The notes below the pieces were generated by a model, which saw nothing but the letters and a program-made list of their open reading frames with translations, was not told the origin of the DNA and searched no databases. A stretch of 15,915 bases of DNA from assembly GCA_964646415.1 (NCBI GenBank), contig CAZYEL010000022.1, positions 1-15,915 on the forward strand, given 5' to 3'. This DNA comes from VGJV01 sp964646415. Its GTDB lineage: Bacteria > Patescibacteriota > Minisyncoccia > UBA6257 > 2-01-FULL-56-20. Position numbers and translations under genes: made by a program. Shown in pieces: positions 1 through 6,300 of the stretch. The first letter of the stretch is position 1. Every line of letters begins with the position of its first letter.

Positions 1-2
1 TC

Positions 3-107
3 GATATTGCAATCTTTTTCGACTGTTCCGACCAACACGAAAGTTCCCTTAACCCACGTCTCCGGACATCTCCGAGGTTCCGGGGAAAAGGCAATTTTTT
101 TCCGTGA
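3..107 (+). pseudogene. Partial reading frame at left edge, sharing its first part with the right-edge gene
   Basis: Read in the frame starting at base 3, this encodes 34 residues and ends at TGA 105-107. Its first part (IAIFFDCSDQHESSLNP) is identical to the first residues of the - strand gene at the right edge. After base 55 the two diverge completely, and this copy continues with only about 17 Arg/Pro/Gly-rich residues. It is either the end of a second copy of that gene cut short by a rearrangement, or an alternative (strain or misassembled) continuation of the same sequence. No start is present in the window. Function unknown. Confidence 0.35.
4..55 (+). repeat. Left copy of 52-bp inverted terminal repeat
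   Basis: Bases 4-55 are the exact reverse complement of 15864-15915, with no mismatch; base 56 is the first difference. The repeat lies inside an open reading frame in both copies. The simplest reading is that assembly stopped on both sides at a sequence present twice in opposite orientation. Confidence 0.9.
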
Positions 108-145
108 ATGCGCTCCCCGACCTCGACAAGAAGGAGGGAACTCAC

Positions 146-421
146 GTACGCAACCTTGATGCGTACTTCCGAAAGCAACTCCCTCGGTTCTTCAATGAAA
201 AAACCTAAATGTTATGCCCGTACTGCCCCTAACCCCAGTGGAGCTGGCATCACTGCCAGCTACAAAGCCGTACGAACGTTTGTACCCACAAGACACCAAA
301 CGGAAACGGCGGCAAACACCGAAGCGAAAAAACTGGAAACGGTAGCGATACCGTTTCCCCAACCGAAAGGAAGGTGAAAACAGGAAACTGGCCAGCGGCG
401 AACGCTCGGCCTTTTTCTTTT
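146..421 (+). ncRNA. Hairpin-rich non-coding stretch ending in an intrinsic terminator; possible small RNA or leader
   Basis: No convincing gene lies between 108 and 543; the only sizeable + frame (108-377) is hydrophilic and low in complexity. The stretch holds perfect hairpins at 146-166 (7-bp stem, 7-nt loop), 242-261 (8-bp stem, 4-nt loop) and 335-358 (10-bp stem, GCGA loop), followed by a terminator at 390-421. Several clean stems in series before a terminator suggest a transcribed structured RNA or an attenuated leader. I recognise no known RNA family, and no strong promoter is visible, so this is tentative. Confidence 0.3.
390..421 (+). terminator. Intrinsic terminator upstream of gatC
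   Basis: GGCCAGCG (390-397) pairs with CGCT and GGCC (403-406, 408-411), with one bulged C and a 5-nt loop. The run TTTTTCTTTT (412-421) follows directly. It would stop + strand transcripts entering from the left, insulating gatC. Confidence 0.7.
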
Positions 422-450
422 CCTAAAATCTCCGCACCCGCCACTTCTCC

Positions 451-482
451 GCACACTATCCTACGATCGTAGGATAGTGTGC
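451..482. repeat. Perfect 32-bp palindrome
   Basis: Bases 451-466 (GCACACTATCCTACGA) are followed immediately by their exact reverse complement at 467-482, giving a symmetric element with no spacer. It lies 26 bp upstream of the gatC -35 box. It could be an operator for a dimeric regulator or a small cruciform-forming repeat. No U-run follows, so it is not a terminator on +. Confidence 0.85.
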
Positions 483-507
483 AAATTTGAAGCGACACAG
501 TTCCAGC

Positions 508-536
508 TTGGTCAAATCGTGCGGACAGAGTAGAAT
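508..536 (+). promoter_or_regulatory. Sigma-70-like promoter of gatC
   Basis: TTGGTC at 508-513 and TAGAAT at 531-536 are separated by 17 bp. The expected transcription start (about 543-544) coincides with ATG 544, so the gatC mRNA would be leaderless. Confidence 0.6.
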
Positions 537-543
537 GGTCAAA

Positions 544-837
544 ATGAATATGCCGCTCGATAAAAAAGCATTGGAGCACCTCGCGGAGCTTGCGCGGATA
601 AAGCTGGGCCCCCAGGAGGAAGAAAAACTCCTCAAAGACCTTGGCGCCATCCTCGGCCACTTTGAATCACTCAAGGAACTCGACACCAAAAACGTGGCGC
701 CGTGTACGGGGGGAACCACACTTATCAACGTCTTCCGCGACGATGAGGAACGGGAAAACACGAATCAAGAAGCGGGAACCGAAAACTTTCCCGAAAAACA
801 AGACGGCTATTTGAGAGTACCTCCTGTATTCGGGTAA
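544..837 (+). CDS. gatC: Asp-tRNA(Asn)/Glu-tRNA(Gln) amidotransferase subunit C
   Basis: GatC is the small structural subunit of the GatCAB amidotransferase, which converts misacylated Glu-tRNA(Gln) and Asp-tRNA(Asn) to the amidated forms in the cytoplasm. The 97-residue product opens with the family-typical helix LDKKALEHLAELARIKL, has the FESLKELDTKNVAP segment, and ends in GYLRVPPVFG, like the usual C-terminal F-x-V-P-x-V/I motif. The frame is open back to 487, but the first 19 residues there do not resemble GatC. ATG 544 gives normal family length and sits 7 nt after a -10 box (leaderless start); ATG 550 is an alternative. There is no Shine-Dalgarno sequence. gatA follows 126 bp downstream; gatB is not in this window. 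Confidence 0.93.
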   Translation: MNMPLDKKALEHLAELARIKLGPQEEEKLLKDLGAILGHFESLKELDTKNVAPCTGGTTLINVFRDDEERENTNQEAGTENFPEKQDGYLRVPPVFG

Positions 838-955
838 ATCCCAAACCCCAAACACCAAATTACAGACAATATCTAAATTCAAATGACCAAAAGGATTCGT
901 TTCGAATTTGTGATTTGGGATTTGTTTGGGATTTGTAATTTGTAATTTGGGATTT
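836..955. repeat. AT-rich imperfect inverted repeat between gatC and gatA
   Basis: AAATCCCAAA (836-845) at the left is the reverse complement of TTTGGGATTT (946-955) at the right. The interior consists of variations of the same 'AAATTACAAATCCCAAA' theme and folds back around ATTCG-TTT-CGAAT (895-907). It begins within the gatC stop codon and ends 8 bp before the gatA ATG. Elements of this style are dispersed non-coding repeats in many bacterial genomes, giving rise to spurious Asn/Pro/Lys-rich ORFs. In RNA form it would make a long hairpin in the gatCA message. Confidence 0.75.
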
Positions 956-963
956 AAAAAAAT

Positions 964-2433
964 ATGCCCTCTCTTCAAATTCAAAATCTCACAATAAAAA
1001 AATTCCACGACGGTCTCCTCAATAAGGACTTTACCGCGCTTGAGGCGACGGAAAGTTACTACGCGCGCATTCGCGAGAAAGACCCTTCCATCAGCGCTTA
1101 TTTGAGCACGCGCGAGGAAGCCGCGCTCCGCGAAGCGGAATCCGTTGACCTCGCCATCGAAAATGACGAGGAAGTGCCAATGCTTGCGGGCGTTCCCCTT
1201 GCCGTGAAAGACAACATGCTTATCAAAGGCGAAATCACCACCGCCGCATCGAGAATCCTCGAGCACTACACCGCAAGCTACGACGCGACCGCAATCGCAA
1301 AACTCAAACAGCAGAAAGCGGTCTTCCTCGGAAAAACAAATCTCGATGATTCCGCGATGGGCTCCTCCACGGAAAATTCCGCCTTTCAGGTGACAAAAAA
1401 TCCGCACGACCTCACGCGCGTCCCGGGAGGAAGCTCGGGCGGCTCCGCCGCCGCAGTCGCCGCAGACATGACGGTCGCCGCCTTGGGGTCGGACACCGGC
1501 GGCTCCATCCGCCAGCCGTCCGCCTTCTGCGGCGTCGTGGGGCTCAAACCCACCTATGGTGCCGTTTCGCGCTCGGGGCTTATCGCCATGGCATCAAGCC
1601 TCGACCAAATTGGCACGATTGCAAAAACCGTCGAAGACGCGGCGATTCTTTTTGACGCCATCCGCGGGAAAGACCCGCTTGACGCGACGAGTACGGAACC
1701 GGAAAACCCGGAGGCGTACCGCGAGGCGCTCCTCCGGCCAGACTTTTCCAAAATAAAAAAACTTCGCGTAGGGCTCCCGAGGGAATATCTTGAAGTGGAA
1801 GGGCTTGACCCGGCGGTAAGCAAAGAGATTGAACGCGCAATCGACAAAATAAAAGGCATGGGAATCTCGGTGGAGGAGGTTTCGCTTCCCCATACCTGCT
1901 ACGCGGTACCCTGCTACTACATCATCGTCCCCGCAGAAGTTTCCTCGAACCTCGCTCGGCTCGACGGCATCCGCTACGCACAGTTGCCAGAACTCAAAGC
2001 TCAAAGCTTAAACCTTAAAGCTCTTTACTTCTCCCAGCGCGGCAAAGGATTCGGCCCGGAACCGAAGCGCCGCATCATCCTCGGCTCCTTTGTGCTCTCC
2101 TCCGGCTACTACGATGCCTATTATGACAAAGCGCAGCGCGTCCGCGCCCTCATCAAACACGATTTCGAGGAAGCCTTCGAAAAGGTAGATATGCTCCTCA
2201 CCCCCCTCACTCCCACGCTTCCTTTCAAGATAGGCGAGAAAGTGGATGACCCGCTCGCCATGTATCTTGAAGACATTTTCACGCTCACCCTGAACCTCGC
2301 CGGACTCCCCGGGCTTTCGCTCCCCGTGGATAAGAACTTTGCATCGCTCCCCGTGGGCTTCCAGCTTATCGGCAAGCCTTTTCACGAACCCGATATCCTC
2401 GGGCTCGGCAGATTATACGAGGAAACAGTATAA
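964..2433 (+). CDS. gatA: Asp-tRNA(Asn)/Glu-tRNA(Gln) amidotransferase subunit A
   Basis: GatA is the amidase subunit of GatCAB; it hydrolyses glutamine and supplies ammonia to the GatB site. The 489-residue product carries the complete amidase-signature catalytic triad: Lys82 in GVPLAVKDNM, cis-Ser157 in PGGSSGGSAAA and nucleophile Ser181 in SDTGGSIRQP. The spacing between them (75 and 24 residues) is that of known GatA enzymes. GSSTENSAF, VGLKPTYGAVSRSG and FGPEPKRRIILG are also typical, and length is normal. The start ATG 964 has no Shine-Dalgarno sequence and lies just after the dispersed repeat. It is probably co-transcribed with gatC. Oddity: residues 343-354 (ELKAQSLNLKAL) are encoded by a low-complexity repeat also related to the hsp20 leader, replacing the usual loop before the KRRIILG segment. 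Confidence 0.97.
   Translation: MPSLQIQNLTIKKFHDGLLNKDFTALEATESYYARIREKDPSISAYLSTREEAALREAESVDLAIENDEEVPMLAGVPLAVKDNMLIKGEITTAASRILEHYTASYDATAIAKLKQQKAVFLGKTNLDDSAMGSSTENSAFQVTKNPHDLTRVPGGSSGGSAAAVAADMTVAALGSDTGGSIRQPSAFCGVVGLKPTYGAVSRSGLIAMASSLDQIGTIAKTVEDAAILFDAIRGKDPLDATSTEPENPEAYREALLRPDFSKIKKLRVGLPREYLEVEGLDPAVSKEIERAIDKIKGMGISVEEVSLPHTCYAVPCYYIIVPAEVSSNLARLDGIRYAQLPELKAQSLNLKALYFSQRGKGFGPEPKRRIILGSFVLSSGYYDAYYDKAQRVRALIKHDFEEAFEKVDMLLTPLTPTLPFKIGEKVDDPLAMYLEDIFTLTLNLAGLPGLSLPVDKNFASLPVGFQLIGKPFHEPDILGLGRLYEETV
1991..2024 (+). repeat. Short low-complexity repeat inside gatA
   Basis: Units of CTCAAAGC and CTTAAAGC occur in a row here (CTCAAAGCTCAAAGCTTAAA and so on). The core CTCAAAGCTTAAA also occurs at 2746-2757 or thereabouts in the hsp20 leader. 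In gatA it is read in frame as a 12-residue insert. Confidence 0.6.
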
Positions 2434-2448
2434 AACAAGGGAGAAAAC

Positions 2449-2457
2449 TTATCCACA
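2449..2457 (+). promoter_or_regulatory. DnaA-box-like sequence TTATCCACA
   Basis: A perfect match to the consensus DnaA box, 16 bp after the gatA stop and just upstream of the promoter for the RNA at 2500. A second copy lies at 3283-3291. With only two copies 0.8 kb apart this need not be an origin; it may be a regulatory site. Confidence 0.4.
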
Positions 2458-2465
2458 CCCCTTCT

Positions 2466-2493
2466 TTGACCTCCTGTCAAGGAAATTTAGAAT
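2466..2493 (+). promoter_or_regulatory. Sigma-70-like promoter of the small RNA
   Basis: TTGACC (2466-2471) and TAGAAT (2488-2493) are 16 bp apart, placing transcription start near 2500. The -35 region is part of a small dyad, TTGAC-ctcct-GTCAA (2466-2480), which could bind a regulator. Confidence 0.6.
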
Positions 2494-2499
2494 ATAAGT

Positions 2500-2633
2500 A
2501 AGCTCCTCGAAAAGTAAAAACTACTGAGGATGCTGTCCTGCATTAGCAGGAACGATTTTGCGGCAAGACCGCAACCAATTTCGAAGGCTCCCAAAACACT
2601 TTTCTCAAACACGGGGGCCTTTGTTTTTCTTTC
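2500..2633 (+). ncRNA. Unassigned structured RNA with own promoter and terminator; switch-like fold
   Basis: This stretch has no gene but has a promoter before it and a terminator at its end, giving a predicted transcript of about 130 nt. A closing stem can form between 2501-2512 and 2579-2589 (one bulge, one mismatch). It encloses two clean hairpins: TCCTGC-atta-GCAGGA at 2536-2551 and TTGCGG-caaga-CCGCAA at 2558-2574. The 3' strand of the closing stem (2579-2589) overlaps the 5' strand of the terminator stem (2584-2592), so the two are mutually exclusive. That is the layout of a riboswitch or attenuator, but it could equally be a stand-alone sRNA. I could not match it to a known family. The next gene is hsp20, which also has its own promoter further downstream. 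Confidence 0.5.
2584..2633 (+). terminator. Intrinsic terminator of the small RNA
   Basis: AAGGCTCCC (2584-2592) pairs with GGGGGCCTT (2613-2621), one position as a G-U pair, with a 20-nt loop. It is followed by TTGTTTTTCTTT. It ends just upstream of the hsp20 promoter. Confidence 0.65.
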
Positions 2634-2637
2634 ATGA

Positions 2638-2664
2638 TTAGCAATCGCTTGACTTGATTGCTAA
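2638..2664. promoter_or_regulatory. CIRCE-like operator (probable HrcA site)
   Basis: TTAGCAATC, 9 bp, GATTGCTAA: a perfect dyad with the exact 9-N-9 geometry of the CIRCE element (consensus TTAGCACTC-N9-GAGTGCTAA). It differs only by one symmetric base change per arm. It covers the -35 box of the hsp20 promoter. By established knowledge HrcA binds CIRCE to repress chaperone genes; hrcA itself is not in this window. Confidence 0.85.
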
Positions 2665-2676
2665 TTCGAATATAAT
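2649..2676 (+). promoter_or_regulatory. Sigma-70-like promoter of hsp20
   Basis: TTGACT (2649-2654) and consensus TATAAT (2671-2676) are 16 bp apart. The predicted start is near 2683, leaving an untranslated leader of about 83 nt. The -35 box lies within the CIRCE-like operator. Confidence 0.85.
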
Positions 2677-2710
2677 CTGAACAAATAGGGATAATAAAAG
2701 GTCGTCAAGA

Positions 2711-2762
2711 ATAGCTTTGAGGTTTAAGCCCTCAACGCTTATCGCTCAAAGCTTAAAGCTAT
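2711..2762 (+). promoter_or_regulatory. Long imperfect leader hairpin before hsp20; candidate RNA thermometer
   Basis: Bases 2711-2729 pair with 2744-2762: 17 of 19 positions pair (one of them G-U), with single mismatches at 2722/2751 and 2726/2747, and a 14-nt loop. The stem ends 3 nt before ATG 2766 and would occlude the ribosome landing area. An AU-rich, mismatch-interrupted stem directly before a small heat-shock gene is what is expected of a thermometer, although no Shine-Dalgarno sequence is present to be masked. The sequence resembles the repeat at 1991-2024 and may be derived from a dispersed element. Confidence 0.5.
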
Positions 2763-2765
2763 TTT

Positions 2766-3203
2766 ATGCACATCATCAAGCGGGACGAGCACCCCTTTCC
2801 ACGTTTCTTCGGCGAGGGGCTCTGGAATCCGTTCGAAGACATGCCGAATTTCGCCCTCTCCCCCCTCCGCGCCCCCGCGTTTCCTAAAGTAGACATCACC
2901 GAAACGGATGAGGAAGTGAAAATCACCGCGAATATCCCCGGCGTGGCTCCGGAGAAAGTGGAAATTGAGGTAAACGAAGACATTATTTCACTCTCCGGTA
3001 CCGTGGAGAAGGAGCAAGAGGAAAAAGAGGGGAAAGTGTACCGCTACGAGCGCGAATACGGCGAATTCCGGCGGATGTTTACCCTCCCCGCGCGCGTGAA
3101 GTCGGATAAAGTGAGCGCGAAAGCGAAGAACGGCGTGCTTATCATCACCCTCCCCAAGGCGGAAGCCGAAAAGAAGAAGAAAGTGATGGTGGAAACGGAG
3201 TAA
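2766..3203 (+). CDS. Small heat-shock protein, Hsp20/alpha-crystallin family
   Basis: An ATP-independent holdase chaperone of the cytoplasm that binds unfolding proteins under heat stress. The 145-residue product has a short aromatic N-terminal arm (FPRFFGEGLWNPFEDMP). The alpha-crystallin domain spans about residues 38-130: PKVDITETDEEVKITANIPGV at its start, the EREYGEFRRMFTLP segment and the hallmark KNGVLIITLPK near its end. The tail KKKKVMVETE contains V-M-V, a plausible I/V-x-I/V oligomerisation motif. Length is normal for the family. The gene stands alone with a CIRCE-like operator, a strong promoter and a structured leader upstream, and a terminator downstream, so it is probably a monocistronic heat-regulated unit. 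Confidence 0.96.
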   Translation: MHIIKRDEHPFPRFFGEGLWNPFEDMPNFALSPLRAPAFPKVDITETDEEVKITANIPGVAPEKVEIEVNEDIISLSGTVEKEQEEKEGKVYRYEREYGEFRRMFTLPARVKSDKVSAKAKNGVLIITLPKAEAEKKKKVMVETE

Positions 3204-3233
3204 ACCGCTTGCCCCACTCCAAATACCCCAAAA

Positions 3234-3265
3234 CCAAAAATCCCGCGTAAAAGCGGGGTTTTTGG
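3234..3265 (+). terminator. Intrinsic terminator after hsp20
   Basis: CCAAAAATCCCGC (3234-3246) and GCGGGGTTTTTGG (3253-3265) form a 13-bp stem (one G-U) with a 6-nt loop. The A/T-rich lower part makes it capable of working on both strands. Confidence 0.85.
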
Positions 3266-3282
3266 TATTTCCGCACTTGCAC

Positions 3283-3291
3283 TTATCCACA
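3283..3291 (+). promoter_or_regulatory. Second DnaA-box-like sequence TTATCCACA, upstream of the giant gene
   Basis: A perfect DnaA-box match about 80 bp before the start of the giant surface protein gene. A -10-like TATACT follows at 3313-3318 but has no good -35 partner, so the promoter of that gene is uncertain. A small hairpin, GGCGAA-7 nt-TTCGCC (3340-3358), lies between it and the ATG. Confidence 0.4.
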
Positions 3292-3371
3292 GTTTATGCA
3301 TAACCAATACTCTATACTGAAACAAAGGCCAAATTAATCGGCGAATTTTATTTTCGCCAGCAATTTAAACA

Positions 3372-6300
3372 ATGAAGCGTACGACGTCGGAGGCAATGTG
3401 GGCTGCGGGGTTTGTAGTCCTGCTTTTCGGAGCGGGATTTTTTGTGTCGAATAATTATGCGGAGGCGTTCGGCATCCGTGCCACGTTCCGCAACGACACG
3501 GGGTTTTACTCCGTGCTCTTTGACGCGACAGTGGCGAGTTCCACCGCCACGTCAAGCCGGGTTGTCGTAGACTCGGCCACTACCACGATGGTCGCGACTG
3601 ATAACGGCCAGCTCCTCTTCGGGACCGCGAGCGGGACAGTGAGCATCGGCGACACCGTAACCGTGTCTGCGGACATCACCGACACCTTAAGCAACGCGAA
3701 CTCCTCGACCACCGCCCAGAAACTCCTCCCAGCGGTGAAGATCGCCGCCGTCCGCGCGGGCTCCGGAGGCAGCGCCCTCGACGAATACGTGCTCCTCTAC
3801 AACCAAATGGGAGCGGCGTGGGCCGCAAGCGGCACACTCTTCCTGCATAAAGTCCAGGGTGGGATAGACAACCCCCTCCCTCTTTCTTTCTCAACCACGA
3901 CCATTCCCGGAAACGGCTTCTTCCTCATCACGTCCGCTTCCGGCTTCAGCGGCGGGTTTGCGCCGGACGCCACCTACAGCACCTCAAGCGACGCAATCGC
4001 TTCCACCACGACCGCGGTCTATATCAACACCACCTCCACACCGTGGGTAAACATCATCGACAAAGTCGAATGGGGTTCCTCGGCACAGGTAACAACGTCA
4101 ACGAATGCAACTTCCACCTTCGCGCCGACGCTCGCCGCCGCAGGGCTCCCGAACGACAACGCCCTCGTCCGCAAAGCCACCGCTGGCTCCACCTCGAGCA
4201 CCATCGCCTCGGGCGGCGCGGAGAGCAATAAGGGCGCGAGCTATGACACGCGCAGCAACAGTAATGATTTCATCATGGTGAGCTCCACCCAGGCAATCAT
4301 CAAAAACTCGATGAGCCCCAAGGAGTTCCCGTTCAGCGGCGGCCAGCAAGATACGACAGTGCCCACCGTGGGCGGTTCCTTCCCAAGCGGAGCGAACGGC
4401 GAAATGGTGCCAACCGACCTCATGTCCATCAACTTCGGCTTCATGAAGCCGGTGAACCCCTCGACGGTCAGCACTTCCACCGTTTCCCTCGTCGTACAAG
4501 GCCAGAACACCAACCTCTGCACGAGCGTTTCCTACAGCAACACGGCTTCGTTCGGACCGCCAGGGCAGTGCACGCTCGCTTCGGGAACGCTCGTCGCAGG
4601 CACCACCTATGTGTTCACCATCAAGGGCTCGAGTTCCACGCCAAACGTGTCGGACTTTTCGGGAAACGTACTAAATCAACCCGCGGGTTCAAACCCGGGA
4701 CAATTTGGCAACGCCACGCACGACTATCAAGTTACCTTCTCTCCCACAAGCGGATTTGCACGCACGCCAAGCGTCCCGCCAAGCGTAGTGGGAACATTCC
4801 CCTCTGCGGGGGGCGCAGGGTTGCCGACGAACATCACGAAGGTGTCCGCCACCTTTTCCCAAGCGATGGACGCGACTTCGTTCGGAGGAGTGACGCTTGC
4901 TGCCTCGAGCGGCGGCTCGAATCTCTTGAGTAACGCCTCCGCCACCCTCTCCGCAGACGGACTCACGGGAACGATTCCCGTAAGCGGGTCTCTCACGGCA
5001 GGCACGGCATACACCCTGACTATTCCCACGACCGTCAAGAACAGTAACAATGTGCCGCTTCCTACTTCCTTCATCGCCAGCTTCACTTTTGGAAGCAGCG
5101 GGGACAGCACGGGTCCCAAGGTCATGGGCAAACTCCCGAACATCGCGACCGGAGTACCCGTAAACGCGACGGATATTCATGCTTCAACCGATGATAGTTT
5201 GGACCCCTCGACCGTTACCTCATCGAGCGTCCAGGTAACCGACGCGGGAGGGAACGTCATCTCCGGCACGGTGAGCTACAACGCGCTTGCCAGAGAGATA
5301 CTTTGGAACGGGACAAACGTGTTCCAGCCCTCGACGACCTACACTGTGACCCTGAATGCTTCGGGCACCACTCCGTCGGTCAAAAACGTAGCGGGGCTTG
5401 CGCTCCAGGACAACGATGGCTCAGCAAACGAAAAGTATCAGTTCTCCTTCACCACGGGTTCGGCGGACTCGACGGGTCCCGGCATACTCTTCGCGAATGC
5501 AAACGGTTTCTCGGTCGCGGTAAGTTTTGACGAAGCGGTGAAAGAAACCCAGGCGGAGGACCTTGCAAATTACACGCTCACGAACGGCACTTCCTCGGTA
5601 TCCCTTGCGGCGCTGAACGGCCAGACGATAACCTATAACGGCACCACGCGCACCGCGACCATCAACAGCGTGACCCTTACTCCGGGGAATACGTTCGCCG
5701 TCACCATTGCGAACGTCCGCGACCTTTCGAACAACCTGATTGACCCGACCAAATCAAGCTTCAGCGGCACCGTGCAGGCATCGACCGTGAACGGCGGCGG
5801 CGTAGGCATGGGCGGCGGCTTCATCAAGCCCCCCGACATGAACATGCCCACGGGATTCTCTTCAAGCACATTCGGCTTCATGCCGCAACCCTCCGTCCGT
5901 CCTTTCAACACGCTCGCCGGCTTCAGGTCCACCTACGGCATCGACATCCCGCTCACAAAGCAAATCGCTTCCACCACCGGCAAAATCATTCTCGCCTTCC
6001 CTCCTTCTTTCACGCTTGCGAGCGCCGCAGTGGACACTTTCAGCCCGGCGAACAATGACATCAACGGTCCCGGCACGGGTACGGTAGTCATCGCGACGAC
6101 TACGAACAACGATACGGCGCATACGATAACAGTCGTCCTCGGTTCCGTTCCCACGCGCGGCGGCGCAGACACCCACGACTTCCTTCACTTCGACCTCTCG
6201 GGTATCCAAAATTCCACTCAACCGAACACTGATGGAGGCTACAAAGTGGAAATCCGGACTGTAAACGGCACCACCACGCTTGAGTCGATGACTTCAAAAC

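Noticed and set aside
108..377. 89-residue open frame on +
   Set aside because: Composition is Arg/Thr/Ser-rich with no family resemblance, it overlaps three clean hairpins, and it has no promoter or ribosome site placed for it.
2521..2560. CTGAGGA near a hairpin, suggesting a hammerhead ribozyme or TPP riboswitch
   Set aside because: The GAAA core and flanking stems of a hammerhead are missing, and the second conserved TPP arm is absent.
2449..3291. Replication origin based on DnaA boxes
   Set aside because: Only two boxes 0.8 kb apart, no AT-rich unwinding region with clustered boxes, and no dnaA, dnaN or similar gene nearby.
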